A DNA stretch of 64,000 nt, from contig WHVD01000043.1 in NCBI GenBank assembly GCA_015178975.1, positions 1 to 64,000 on the forward strand, given 5' to 3'. Source of the DNA: Hysterangium stoloniferum. Its lineage: Eukaryota; Basidiomycota; Agaricomycetes; Hysterangiales; Hysterangiaceae. Positions 1 to 10,685 of this stretch are shown piece after piece. The stretch's first letter is position 1. The number at the start of each line of letters is the position of its first letter. The notes below the pieces were generated by a model. It saw only the letters and a program-made list of their open reading frames with translations. It was not told where the DNA came from and did not search any database. The position numbers and the translations under genes are program-made.

Positions 1-23
1 TCTGATTCATTTTCGTTAAACTT

Positions 24-3000
24 ATGTCTAATATGCTTCCGAAATTCGTTTTTTCAGCTCTCATAGATTCCGGCTCGACTCATTGTTTTTTAGATACAAA
101 ATTCACGCAAAAAAATTCTTTGTCAACTTATTCGATAAATCCCGTCGCTCTCCGCCTCTTCGATGGCACAAGTAATTCGGTTGTTACCCAAGCTTGTGAT
201 TTACCCATCAGTTTCCCTTGTGGAACATCTCAATTGGTCACTTTCTATGTGACCCAGTTAGACTCAAGTTGCTCGGTGGTTCTAGGACATAACTGGCTTA
301 CCCGCTACAATCCGTTGATTGACTGGATAGCTAACAGTATAACATTCCGAACTCCCGCGGCGACCGAGGAAACTGCGCCTGTCTCAGCCTCCACGGCACC
401 CATGGCCTTCCCGGCACCTGCAGTCTCGAGGACTCCTGTGATCCCTACGGCACCCACAGCTTCCCCGGAACCCACGGCACCTCCGTCCATTTCTCTGATT
501 AATGCTGCAGCTTTTATTAGGGCTTCAAAAATGGATGGATCCCAGGCGTTCACTATCAACTTAAAAATTGATGAAGCAACTGGACGTTTCTCAACCCCAG
601 TATCCGAATCTGAGCAAGCTGCTGACCTAGAAGGCGTCCCGGAGAAATACCATGACTTCGCGGATGTTTTTAGCAAGCGAAAAGCTGACCGGCTTCCGCC
701 TCACAGAGAATACGACTTAAAAATCGATCTTGAAGATGGCGCCCAGCCACCCCTAGGACATATTTACCCGCTTTCGTCCACGGAACTATCCGCAATCCGT
801 GATTTCCTGGATGAACATTTGTCCATAGGTTTCATTCGACCCTCAAAGTCTCCTTTTGGAGCACCTGTTTTGTTTGTCAGAAAAAAGGATGGATCCCTTC
901 GACTATGTGTTGATTTTAGAGGACTCAATGCTGTCACCAAAAAGGACAAATATCCACTCCCACTTATATCTGACCTGCTCGATGCTCCGCGGAATGCCCG
1001 GATTTACACCAAAATAGATCTCAAGCATGCCTATCATTTGGTCCGGATTGCCGCGGGCGATGAATGGAAAACCACTTTTAGAACCCGCTATGGGGCCTTC
1101 GAGTGGTTGGTCATCCCTTTTGGACTCACTAATGCCCCGTCTGTTTTTCAGCGTTTTATCAACGACATTTTCTCCGACATGCTCGATGTATGCGTCATTG
1201 TTTACTTGGACGACATTCTTATCTACTCCGAGAATCCCGCGGAACACGACAAACAAGTCCGTGAGGTTCTCCGGAGGCTCAGACAACATGGTTTATTCGC
1301 AAATGGTAAAAAATGTACTTTTGACACGGACTCCGTGGAATACCTAGGTTTCATGATGGGACCCGATGGACTCCGCATGGACGAAACTAAAGTGCAAGTC
1401 ATCAAAGACTGGCCCGAACCCCGAAAAGTTAAAGATATCCAATCCTTCCTCGGCTTTGCCAATTTTTATAGACGTTTTATCCGTGGATATTCCGACATCA
1501 CGGTACCCCTTACCCGTCTTACGCGTAAGGGTACTCCGTGGAACTTTAACGATAAGTGTCAAAAAGCTTTCAATCTTTTAAAAAATTCTTTTTCCACAGC
1601 TCCTATTCTGTCGCATTGGAAACCGGACTTCCCGCTCATTGTTGAAACGGACGCCTCCGACTATGCACTTGGAGCCATTCTCTCTATCCAGGACTCCGAC
1701 GGAGAAGTTCACCCCGTGGCTTTTCTGTCCCGGACTTTTACTGGAGCAGAGCTCAACTACGACGTTCATGATAAAGAACTTCTGGCAATCTTTTCAGCTT
1801 TCAAAGCGTGGCGACACTATTTGGAAGGTTCAGGAGCTCCTATTGACGTTGTAACAGATCACAAAAACCTGGAATACTTTTCTACCACAAAACTCTTGAC
1901 CCGTCGGCAGGCCCGCTGGTCTGAATATCTCTCCGCCTTCAACATGATTATCCGTTTTCGACCCGGCCGTCTCGGCGGCAAACCCGACGCTTTAACTAGA
2001 CGATGGGACGTCTATCCTAAAGAGGGGAGCAACGACTATGCAACGGTAAATCCGCACAACCTGAAACCTATCTTCACGAATCAACAACTTACCGCATCAG
2101 TCCGCGCAACTTTCCTCGTCAATCCCATTGTCCGTGGAATTATCATTATGGATATCGAAAAGCTACATCAAGATATTCTATCGGCAATTCCGCTAGACCC
2201 AGTTACTAAAGCTCATCTGGACAATCCCGTGGACCCCGATCAACCTCGGTGGTCTCTTGATCAACATGGTTTCATTAGACTTGACGATAGGATCTATGTA
2301 CCGGACTCCGGCGGCCTCCGCCTCAGGATCCTTCAATACAAACATGATCATCCACTCTCAGGACATTTCGGGTACAACAAGACTCTATCATTAATAAGAA
2401 GAGAATATACTTGGCCCGGACTCCGTGGATTCGTTAAGCACTATTGTAAATCTTGCACTACTTGTCCCCGCTCGAAATCTCAGCGACACAAGCCATACGG
2501 CCTTTTGAAACAACTCCCGGTACCGGAACACCCGTGGAATTCTATATCTATGGATTTCATTGAACACCTGCCGGATTCCGAAGGCTTTTCCGCTATCCTA
2601 GTCGTTGTTGACAGATTCTCAAAACAAGGTATATTCATCCCTACTTATGATACAATTACGTCCGTGCAGTTAGCGGAACTTTTTATTATCCACGTATTTT
2701 CCAAGCACGGAGTTCCGTCCCACGTGACTTCCGATCGAGGATCAGAGTTCGTGTCTCACTTCTTTAGATCCCTCGGAAAATCCTTGGACATGACATTACA
2801 TTTCACGTCCGGACATCACCCGGAAGGTGACGGACAAACCGAACGCGTCAACCAGACATTGGAACAATACCTCCGCATATATTGCAACTATCAACAGGAC
2901 AATTGGAAAACCTTGTTACCACTTGCAGAATTTGCTTACAACAATGCACCCTCGGCCACTACTGGCGTTTCCCCGTTCTTTGCAAATAAAGGATATAATC

Positions 3001-3632
3001 CAAATATTACAGTACATCCAGAACGAAATCTCGCCTCTGTTCGTGCTCAAGAGTTCACCACGGACCTCCACGAGCTCCACGAGGAACTCCAGACTGCAAT
3101 ATTGTCCGCCCAAGAGCAATACCAACATTCAGCGGACAAACACCGGATCCCGCCACCAAACTTCAAGATTGGCGACCGTGTTTATGTCAAAGCTCAATTC
3201 TTCCGGACTACCCGTCCATCAAAGAAGCTTGCTGAAAAATATTTAGGTCCTTTTGAAATTATCGCACAAGTAGGTTCAGTTTCTTGGACTCTACGGCTTC
3301 CGGATAGCATGCGCGCGGTACACCCGGTATTTCATGTCTCTATGCTAGAACCTTGTACTGCTAACACTATCCCGGATCGCGTGCAATCTCCGCCTCCTCC
3401 TGTCGTCATTGACGGAGAACCCGAGTTTGAAATCTCTCAGATTTTAGATTCAAAAATTGACAAGCGTCGACGCACTTGTAAACTGCTTTACTTGGTCAAG
3501 TGGGCGGGTTACGAGGGCACCGATGAAGAAACCTCATGGATTTTGGCCATGGAACTCGGTAATGCCACGGACATTGTTACTGACTTTCATACAGCTTACC
3601 CACTCAAACCTGGACCATTATCGTCTCTCTGA
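24..3632 (+). CDS. Ty3/Gypsy Pol polyprotein (protease, RT, RNase H, integrase, chromodomain)
   Basis: About 1200 residues without interruption. Order seen: retropepsin-like protease with DSGST near residue 16; a Pro/Ala/Thr linker (about 110-155); reverse transcriptase with VDFRGLN and the catalytic YLDD box at about 394; RNase H starting at ETDAS (about 541); integrase HHCC zinc domain from about 774 with CKSCTTC; integrase core with MDFIEHLP, SDRGSEF and an E in GQTERVNQ; C-terminal chromodomain with LVKWAGYE and SWI (about 1135-1185). This is the family order of chromoviruses, whose chromodomain is thought to steer integration to marked chromatin. The first in-frame ATG is at 24, but the frame may continue from gag upstream. 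The protein processes itself and copies and inserts the element. Confidence 0.96.
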   Translation: MSNMLPKFVFSALIDSGSTHCFLDTKFTQKNSLSTYSINPVALRLFDGTSNSVVTQACDLPISFPCGTSQLVTFYVTQLDSSCSVVLGHNWLTRYNPLIDWIANSITFRTPAATEETAPVSASTAPMAFPAPAVSRTPVIPTAPTASPEPTAPPSISLINAAAFIRASKMDGSQAFTINLKIDEATGRFSTPVSESEQAADLEGVPEKYHDFADVFSKRKADRLPPHREYDLKIDLEDGAQPPLGHIYPLSSTELSAIRDFLDEHLSIGFIRPSKSPFGAPVLFVRKKDGSLRLCVDFRGLNAVTKKDKYPLPLISDLLDAPRNARIYTKIDLKHAYHLVRIAAGDEWKTTFRTRYGAFEWLVIPFGLTNAPSVFQRFINDIFSDMLDVCVIVYLDDILIYSENPAEHDKQVREVLRRLRQHGLFANGKKCTFDTDSVEYLGFMMGPDGLRMDETKVQVIKDWPEPRKVKDIQSFLGFANFYRRFIRGYSDITVPLTRLTRKGTPWNFNDKCQKAFNLLKNSFSTAPILSHWKPDFPLIVETDASDYALGAILSIQDSDGEVHPVAFLSRTFTGAELNYDVHDKELLAIFSAFKAWRHYLEGSGAPIDVVTDHKNLEYFSTTKLLTRRQARWSEYLSAFNMIIRFRPGRLGGKPDALTRRWDVYPKEGSNDYATVNPHNLKPIFTNQQLTASVRATFLVNPIVRGIIIMDIEKLHQDILSAIPLDPVTKAHLDNPVDPDQPRWSLDQHGFIRLDDRIYVPDSGGLRLRILQYKHDHPLSGHFGYNKTLSLIRREYTWPGLRGFVKHYCKSCTTCPRSKSQRHKPYGLLKQLPVPEHPWNSISMDFIEHLPDSEGFSAILVVVDRFSKQGIFIPTYDTITSVQLAELFIIHVFSKHGVPSHVTSDRGSEFVSHFFRSLGKSLDMTLHFTSGHHPEGDGQTERVNQTLEQYLRIYCNYQQDNWKTLLPLAEFAYNNAPSATTGVSPFFANKGYNPNITVHPERNLASVRAQEFTTDLHELHEELQTAILSAQEQYQHSADKHRIPPPNFKIGDRVYVKAQFFRTTRPSKKLAEKYLGPFEIIAQVGSVSWTLRLPDSMRAVHPVFHVSMLEPCTANTIPDRVQSPPPPVVIDGEPEFEISQILDSKIDKRRRTCKLLYLVKWAGYEGTDEETSWILAMELGNATDIVTDFHTAYPLKPGPLSSL

Positions 3633-3842
3633 CCGCACTCCGCGGACCCCGTGTTACGTTTGGACTCATTTTCACTATTCCCTGTCGCCCTATGTCTCTC
3701 TTTGCTTTTACAGGTTCTGACATGTCTTGTCAAGTCTTTAAGCGGATTCCCCGCGGACTTTGGCTTTGACTTTTAATTTTTATGTTTTTCTTTCACGCTT
3801 TGCTTTTATAATTCAAATTATTTTTTATTCTATACTACTTTT

Positions 3843-4813
3843 TCAGTCTACATTTATGGGACTGTTCTTTTTCCCTGCTTCCTCAGCTATCTCCTCTGGG
3901 AGCTCCGCGACCTCCGCGGCAACCCCGTCCTCATCCGATCCGGCATCCTCGGAACTCCCGACTTGCGGCTCTTCAAAGACATAGCCGCCATACTCCGCCA
4001 GGAACTTCCAAAACTCCTCGCGGAGTCCGGACAGCTCCTTTGCCACCACAATTTGGACTTTGTTGCTCTTCCGGAGCAACTCGTTTTGGGCCTCGATGCC
4101 CTCGGCGATCCGTCCAAGGACCTCGTCCAACCCGGACAACCCGTCCGTCCCGCTTATGTCTCGCGCCCCGGATCCCGTGGCCTGCTCGTGCACAAGCGAG
4201 CACCTCGCCTTGAGGTGCGCGCATTGATAACATCCCGGCCCCCGGCCGGCCTTTCGGTTGCATTCCGTGTTCCGGTCGTTGCAACCGGAACACCGCGGCT
4301 CGTTCCGCATCGGAAGACGGACTGGCGCCGCCTTCCTTGCCTTCTGTTGAGTTGGTCAGTCTCCGCGGGTATTCCATGGACATGAGGCCTACCTTTTGGG
4401 GGCTCTCTGGCTCCCCCTCGGACTCGGACTCCACCTCTGTCGCTTTGCGCTGAAAATCACAAGTCAGTAAAAAATCGACAAGTGAATTTGGGACTTACTT
4501 TTCCCGCAACAATGGCGGCCAACCGGGCTTTCTCCGCAGCCACCCGGGCGTTCTCTGCGGCCACTCGCGCAGCCTCCTCCGCCTCACGTTCCCTCTCCTT
4601 TGCGGCCTCTTCCTCCGCGGCCAATGCTTCCTGGTACTCCTTGTCCAGGGCCTCCTCAGCCTCCCTCGCCTCTCTCTCTGCTGCTTCACGAAGCTGGCGC
4701 TGCTCTTCTCGCCGCGCCAACAATTGGGCCGCCGTCCACGGCGCCCGATACGGAGTGCCTGTGGAGGGCCCTGCTGTCGGCATTGGTTTGCGTGGTGTTG
4801 GTTTTGGTCCCAT
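3843..4813 (-). CDS. Antisense spliced accessory gene inside the chromovirus: coiled-coil, Cys-cluster protein
   Basis: Reads against pol, between the pol stop and the 3' LTR. Proposed exons 4813-4499, 4449-4393 and 4343-3843 join in frame across two GT...AG introns of about 50 nt (donors GTAAGT and GTAGGC, acceptors TTTTCAG and CAACAG) to give 290 residues. The N-terminal half has a Pro-rich start (MGPKPTPRK) and a long Ala/Glu/Arg heptad-like helix (residues about 28-100). A basic/acidic stretch follows (RKATEVESESEGE, then KKARKAAP), like a nuclear localisation signal. Next is a Cys-rich cluster: CSGCNDRNTEC, then GCYQCAHLKARC, spaced like a binuclear zinc cluster but not a standard Zn2Cys6. 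The acidic C-terminus ends in PINVD. Function unknown; a chromatin or transcription role is inference. It may be transcribed from sequence near the 3' LTR. Confidence 0.7.
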
Positions 4814-5483
4814 AGTGACGAAGATGGGGGTAATAAAGAAGAAGAAATTTCTATTTTTTCAATTTTTTATAGGCTTGTCGCGTTTGAACCTTACCTTCCA
4901 GATCACATGACTCTTTGACACATACGTGTAACCGACATGACTTTTGACACATGCGCGTAGCCGACAAGAACCTTATTTAGGTCTAGAGCCTCTTTGGGAC
5001 TTCGGCATAAAGGGAGGATACTGTTACGACCCGGACAAATCCCGCCGGACTCCGGGCACTAACTCGTACGCCCCCACGCGCTACAAGCACCAATCGTCTG
5101 TTTATAGGATTTCCCGCCCGGACTCCGTTACGTCAAGACTCGTTACGTTCGACCTCATTAAGACACATATCAGTCACCGGACTTCCCCCGGACCCCGTCT
5201 CTGTCTATGTCCGTCTTCGTCCCACGCATCAGTCACCGGACCCGCTTAGAATCCCGTCACCGCTCTAATCGAGCCCCGTTCCCGTTTTAGTCAAATGACC
5301 TGTCACGATTTAGGACTCCGCTCCCGCTCCATTTCCCGTTATGGGTTATGCTTTGTCACGATTCGGACTCCGCTCCGTTCCGTCCCGTTCCTAACACCAA
5401 TTTGGTGTTTACTATTCCCGTTTTATGTTTTGCTCGTTTCGTCTCATTATTACTGGATTCGGTATGTCATGCATTCCACGGTC

Positions 5484-5491
5484 TATATAAA
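5484..5491 (+). promoter_or_regulatory. TATA box of LTR-A
   Basis: The string GTCTATATAA recurs at the same place in LTR-A and LTR-B (8464-8471) although the surrounding U3 sequence differs, as expected for a core promoter. Transcription would start roughly 25-35 nt downstream. Confidence 0.6.
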
Positions 5492-5754
5492 CTGGCAGAT
5501 GTTGTACATACAATCCAGTCAGAAAATTAGCTTAGATTCCCCCCAGTAATCTAATACATTTTCCTCTCTAAAACCCTACTCTCATCAGACCGCTCGCACT
5601 AGTCGGAGCCCACGGGCTCCGGCGCATCTATCTCTCTCGACTATCTCGACTCACGACTCTCGACTCACGACCTACGACTCACGACCCACGAACCCCCGCC
5701 CGGACTCCCCGGGATTCCCGTCCGCCTGTCTGAAATTGGACAACACGATCTAGC

Positions 5755-5786
5755 GAGGGCGCAGCCTATAAGCTGAAGCCAAGTCC
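5755..5786 (+). promoter_or_regulatory. Conserved LTR block, copy 1 (LTR-A)
   Basis: Core GAGGGYGCARC followed by ATAAGYTGAAGCCAA. Nearly identical blocks occur at 8672-8703(+), 10057-10088(-), 24189-24220(-), 25415-25447(+), 25962-25994(-), 26527-26558(-) and 26848-26879(-), always in the same orientation relative to the LTR and in its 3' part. The middle, CAGC-N2-ATAAGCTG, is an imperfect palindrome. The role is unknown; a U5 element acting as RNA or DNA signal is inferred from conservation. Confidence 0.7.
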
Positions 5787-5841
5787 TACCGGATATCCCA
5801 CGGGTTTCTCCGGAAACCCGGCCTGAGTGTGTATCCTAACA

Positions 5842-6480
5842 CATAGCAGACTTATATAGACTGTGAAATGTAATAATACCAAATCCGGTATTAATGAGAG
5901 GCAGAACTATTAAACATAAAACCAAACAAGTAAATACTAAACTGGGAATTAGGGACGGAACGGAACGGGAGCGGAGAACGAATCATGACAGATCATTTAA
6001 CCATAACTGGAGCGGGGCTCAGTTAGAGGGGTTCCGGAAGTCCGGTCGGAGTCCAGTGACTTGGTGCACAGGATAGTGTCGGGTATAGACAGGCTTGATG
6101 TGCAGGAGGTCTGGTGGAGTCCGGTGGGTTTTCCAATGACTGGTGTGTGAGACACAGAGACAGATAACAGGAGCGGGATTCTATGCTCTGTTAGAGGGGT
6201 TCCAGGAGTCCGGTCGGAGTCCGGTGACTGGTACATAAGACACAGAGTATCGGGTGTACATAGAGTGGAGTCTGGAGTCTGGAGGAGTCCGAGGACTGGT
6301 GTATGAGACATGGAGGGTTAGGTGCAGACAGGTGGGGTGCGTACAGAGAGTGAGGCATAAACAAGTTGACATGCAGGCTCCCGTGGGAACTCCGGTTGTT
6401 ACTATACAATATAGAGGGTCGGGAGCATGTAGGACGGGGTCCGGGGGCCCGGAGGCCGGCGGGTTTCCCGGTTCCTGACA
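5842..6480 (-). repeat. LTR-B fragment, reverse, cut by the chromovirus
   Basis: Reverse complement of the 5' part of the LTR at 8012: it ends CCGGTTCCTGACA, the mirror of TGTCAGGAACCGG. Its other end is cut exactly at the end of the chromovirus LTR, so the remainder should lie beyond the 5' LTR outside the window. Confidence 0.85.
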
Positions 6481-8011
6481 GTTTGAAACCCATATCCTCT
6501 CTACCCACTAACCTCTCTCTAGCCACACTATCCGTGGACTCCGCACCTTTGGACTCACTTCATTCCCTGTCACCCTATGTCTCTCTTTGCCTTTCTAGCT
6601 CTTTGTACCACACTCGACTCTCAGTCCACTAAGTGGCAGATGAGTTAAGTATCCATCCTTTCAGCCTCCTGTCCATCATGACCCTTTTGGGTTATTCCTT
6701 GGAATCCATGGACCTCAGTGGTAGTAACCTAGACTCCACTGGACCCTGACCCCCTTTATGCTCCCTGTTGTAAGAGCATTACTTCCTCGGGTCCCATGGA
6801 CTTCCCCAACCGGTCATTATTCCATGGAACTCTCGGACTCTACAGACCCTTAGATGACTTGTCCTCCAAGTTGTCTTTGCTCTTGGGTTGTTGTTCACTC
6901 CTCCAGTTCTGTGGCAATCCTGCTGAGGACTTCTTCATCACCAGCACATTCTCGGAGCCCTCGGACTTCCCGGGTCTCACCCAGGGTATTCTTGGAGTCC
7001 CCGGTTCTCATATAATATATCCCGGAACCCATGGACCTCCCAGATCTACACCCTTCAGCCCATTTGCAGTTCTATCCAAACTTCTTGATGTCACCAATGT
7101 ATTCTCGGAACCCTAGGACTTCCTGGTTCTCATCCACTGTGTTCCCGGAACCTCCGGATTTCCCAGTTCTCATCCAGGAACCCATGATACAGACCATTCA
7201 AAGTTTTGGACAAGTCCTGCTTGCCATTGGAATATCCGTGGCTTTTCCCCATGTTTGTTCCTTGTGATTTAAGGTTGACCTGCCCTCGGAACCCCTGTGG
7301 CTTTTCCACAACATCTGGTTCCTTCAGGTTTTTATGTCTTGGGCACTTACCCTGCCTGTGGACACTGCGACCTTTGACCACTCTCACTCTGCCATGTCCC
7401 TTTGCCTTTGGGCAACTCCCGGTCCATTGTGACATCTCTGGATGTTTTCACCACCTGTCTCCTACCTCTCGGAACCCCCGGACCCCTCAGATCTTCCGAA
7501 CTATGTTCCGGACTTTTCCGGACTTTCAGCCCTTGTTGGATTTTTCGACATTTTGGATTTTGGACCTTTTTCAGAGGTTTCAACTTACTTTCAAGTATCC
7601 AGTATGTCTACAATCTCCTCCAAGACCCCTGGCCTTTCCATGTGCCATCCCGCTTCCCGGGATTTATTTTCCCACGGGTTTGTGCACTAGTGAGCACCTT
7701 CTTTGAGGTGTGCACATGGCCAACAGCCTGGGCTCCGCCCAGACTCCTGCTAGCACTCTGTGCTTCTGTCACTTGGTCAGTTTCCCAGACCTTTCTGTGG
7801 ACCCATCGCTTTTGTGTGGGTTCTCTGTCCTGCTTTTGGACTCTGTCTCTACTTCCGCCACTATCTGTCTTCAAGAGCTGTCTGTACCATCACTTGCTCT
7901 TGGTCAAATTTTCCCTTCCAGATCATACAATTCGTTGACACATACATGTAACCAACAAACATATCATGTTCCTATGGCCTCTATGGGACTTTGGCCTTAA
8001 GGGGAGGGTAC
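6481..8011 (+). pseudogene. Decayed 3' internal region of a second chromovirus (family B)
   Basis: Parallels 3610-5021 of the first element: the stretch after the pol stop (ccctgtcaccctatgtctct near 6565) matches that near 3685, a GTGCACTAGTGAGCACC segment near 7681 matches that near 4187, and it ends in a purine tract before an LTR at 8012. Its reverse strand therefore corresponds to the antisense accessory gene, but the frames are broken by stops and indels. No intact gene. Confidence 0.75.
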
Positions 8012-8898
8012 TGTCAGGAACCGGGAAACCCGCCGGCCTCCGGGCCCCCGGACCCTGTCCTACATGCTCCCGACCCTCTATATTGTATAGTAACAACCAG
8101 AGTTCCCACGGGGGCCCGCATGTCAACTTGTTTATGCCTGACTCTCTGTACGCACCCCAGCTGTCTGCACCTAACCCTCCATGTCTCATACACCAGTCCT
8201 CGGACTCCTCCGGACCTCCTGCACATCAAGCCTGTCTATACCCGACACTATCCTGTGCACCAAGTCACCGGACTCCGACCGGACTTCCGGAACCCCTCTA
8301 ACTGAGCCCCGCTCCAGTTATGGTTAAATGATCTGTCATGATTCATTCTCCGCTCCCGTTCCGTTCCGTCCCTAATTCCCAGTTTAGTATTTACTTGTTT
8401 GGTTTTATGTTTAATAGTTCTTCCTCTCATTAATACTGGATTTGGTATTATTACATTTCACAGTCTATATAAGTCTGCTATGTTCATGTACTTAGAATCC
8501 AGTTTCAATCTCGAACTAGTTTTCCCCCGAACAAGTTTGATCCTTGAACAGTCACCAGTCCTCTTGTCTGTCTGCACACTCGATTCCCGGAACTCCCATG
8601 GGAACTCCAGAATCTATATCTTCCTGTATGCATTCTGTCAGCTCGAAATATGGACACCCGAATGAGTGTACGAGGGCGCAGCCTATAAGCTGAAGCCAAG
8701 TCCATCTCAGTCGTTCACCATATCTTTCTGGTAATTATTCTGATATCACCGTTCCTTGTACTAATAATCCCCGGAACTTTCCCGGGACCTATTGCCCGGG
8801 GACTCCATGGGACTATTCCCGGAAGCAAGTGTGTGTTCAGAATAGTTATTGGAAACCTCCGTGGGACTATCCGTGGAGCTTTGTTCGGGAACTTAACA
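8012..8898 (+). repeat. LTR-B, 3' LTR of the decayed element (887 bp)
   Basis: Starts TGTCAGGAACCGG after AAGGGGAGGGTAC and ends about ACTTAACA. It shares with LTR-A the TATA string and the conserved block (8672-8703), but little else outside C/T-rich stretches. Confidence 0.85.
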
Positions 8899-9631
8899 CT
8901 GCACCCTCATGAGATCGTCTTGTCCAATTTCGAATGGGTGGACGGGAATCCCAGGGAGTCCGGGTGGGGTTCATGGGTCGAGAGGTCAGGGAGTCAAGAT
9001 AGATAAGGTCGGAGGTCGAGTGATAGATGCGTCAGAGCCCGTGGGCTCCAACTAGTAAGAGTGGTGTGATTCAAAGAGGAATTTAGAGCGGAAAATATAC
9101 TAAGATTACTGGGGAGAATCTAAGCTGATTTTCTGACTGGATTGTATGTACAACATCTGCCAGACTATATAGACTGTGGAATGAATAACATACCAAATCC
9201 GGTAATAATGAAAACAAAACTAACAAACATAAAATGAGATACGTAAACACCAAACTTGGTGTTAGGAATGGGATGGAATGGAGCGGAGTCCAAATCATGA
9301 CAGGTCATAAAACCATAATGGGAACAGAGCGGGAGCAGAGTCCAAATCGTGACAGGTCATTTGACTATAACAGGAATGGGGCTCAGTTAGAGGGATGATG
9401 GGTTTTCCAAGCAGGGTCTGGTGACTGATGTGTGGGATGGGGTCGGAGATAGACAAGGACGGAGTCCGGCAGGTATTCCAGTGACTGATACATGAAGTAA
9501 TGAAGTTGAACGTGGACAAGTCTGACATACAGAGTCCAGCAGGAATTCTGGTAAACTGACAATTGGTGTGTATAGGGTGTGGGTGCATATAAGTTAGTGC
9601 CCGGAGTCCGGCAGGAATTCCAGTTGTAACA
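8899..9631 (-). repeat. LTR-A copy, reverse, lacking its 3' end
   Basis: Reverse complement of LTR-A from inside the conserved block (ctgcaccctc at 8899) to the LTR start (GTTGTAACA ending 9631). The missing piece ends exactly where LTR-B ends, so the family-B element most likely inserted into the conserved block of this LTR. Confidence 0.85.
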
Positions 9632-9648
9632 GTTGGCCAGATAGTTCT

Positions 9649-9990
9649 GGTTAACTTTCTAAACCAAATATATTTAAATAATATAAACTATATTTGAAAG
9701 TTTGCATAATATACAAGAGAATGCATCTCATCCCAAAGATTAAGTCATAACCCAAATAATTTTGGTTAATTATAATGTTTGTGGACATTTTAAAAGTCAC
9801 AGAGATACTAGAGAATGCATCTCATCCCAAAGATTAAGTCATAACCCAAGTAATTTGGTTAACTATAATGTTTGTGGAGATTTTAAAAGGCATGGAGATA
9901 CTAGAGAATGCATTTTATCCCAAAGATTAGGTAACAACCCAAATAATTTTGGTTAACCATGACATTTGTGCATATTTTAAAAGAGTATAC
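9649..9990. repeat. Tandem repeat, unit about 93-115 bp
   Basis: Units begin GGTTAAC/T at 9649, 9764, 9857 and 9951 and share GAATGCATCTCATCCCAAAG and AAGTCATAACCCAA. Three full units plus a partial one, AT-rich. No coding sense seen. Confidence 0.8.
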
Positions 9991-10003
9991 AAGTTTAAAG
10001 ATG

Positions 10004-10685
10004 TGTTAAGAACTGAAAACTGACTAATGTCGGTGGCCGACAGGGACCAATCGGAAGGACTTGGCTTCAGCTTATGTGCTGCACCCTCGCAAATATCCGT
10101 AGGATGTCCTTAAATTTCGGGCGGGCGAAGACTAATCCTAGTGAGTACCTTTCGGCGTGATACCGATCGGAATTGAAGGACAAGTCGAGCGTCGGGCCTA
10201 GGACGGGGGGATTCTTAGTATGAGACTGATACAGGTGTATGAGGGTATTCTGAGTCGATATTCTGATTGCCTAGTAACTACAACTACAGCGGGTTCATAT
10301 ACAAGTAACAGGCGTCTGGAAATTACTAATGGGGAGAAGGGCGGAACACGGTATTAACAATAAGCTTGACTAGGAACGGGAAGTTTATGATTAGTTCGGA
10401 GGCCGATGATAACCGAGAGCGGGATTACGATAAAAGGAAATAGTTCAAGGACTACAAATATAGGTAGACATGTGCGAAACATAAGATTGAACGGATCAAC
10501 ATAATAAAGGGGACGTATCAAAGTTTGACCAGACAATATGAGTTGTTTTGACGTGGGCGTAAACGGAGTTTGATCTTCGCGAAAACATTCGTCAGCTTCG
10601 GGGCCGATGGTTTCTGAGAGGATGACTTGTCGTTGACAAGTGGTGATAACCTCGGGACTGATAGGGTTGCGACACGGTCGTAACA
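10004..10685 (-). repeat. Solo LTR-D with target-site duplication AGATG
   Basis: Begins TGTTAAG, ends GTCGTAACA, and is flanked by AGATG at 9999-10003 and 10686-10690. The conserved block is at 10057-10088 on the minus strand. No internal region, so it is the product of LTR-LTR recombination. 682 bp. Confidence 0.92.

Larger units (their letters stand above)
1..5841 (+). mobile_element. Ty3/Gypsy chromovirus, 5' end outside window
   Basis: Seen: a single long pol frame, a gene-bearing 3' non-pol region, a purine-rich tract just before 5022 (aaagggaggatac) and a 3' LTR that starts TGTTACGACC and ends CCTAACA. The gag gene and 5' LTR must lie to the left of the window. Directly after the LTR the sequence continues inside an LTR of another family (LTR-B, reverse), so this copy inserted into older retrotransposon DNA. 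The predicted right target-site duplication is CATAG (5842-5846); its partner is outside. The uninterrupted pol and clean LTR end suggest a young, possibly active copy. Confidence 0.92.
5022..5841 (+). repeat. LTR-A, 3' LTR of the chromovirus (820 bp)
   Basis: Starts TGTTACGACC and ends CCTAACA, so TGTTA/TAACA form the short terminal inverted repeat. It follows a purine tract. A full reverse copy with its own target duplication lies at 26795-27619 (825 bp), which fixes both ends. It holds a TATA box (5484-5491), a run of degenerate CGACTCACGA units (about 5636-5695), and the 32-nt block conserved among LTR families (5755-5786). Confidence 0.93.

Noticed and set aside
5755-5841. Twister or hammerhead ribozyme at the end of LTR-A
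   Set aside because: The conserved block has GAGGG and CCAAG words reminiscent of twister, but the required helices next to them do not pair or covary among the eight copies, and the hammerhead core is absent. Kept only as an unexplained conserved block.
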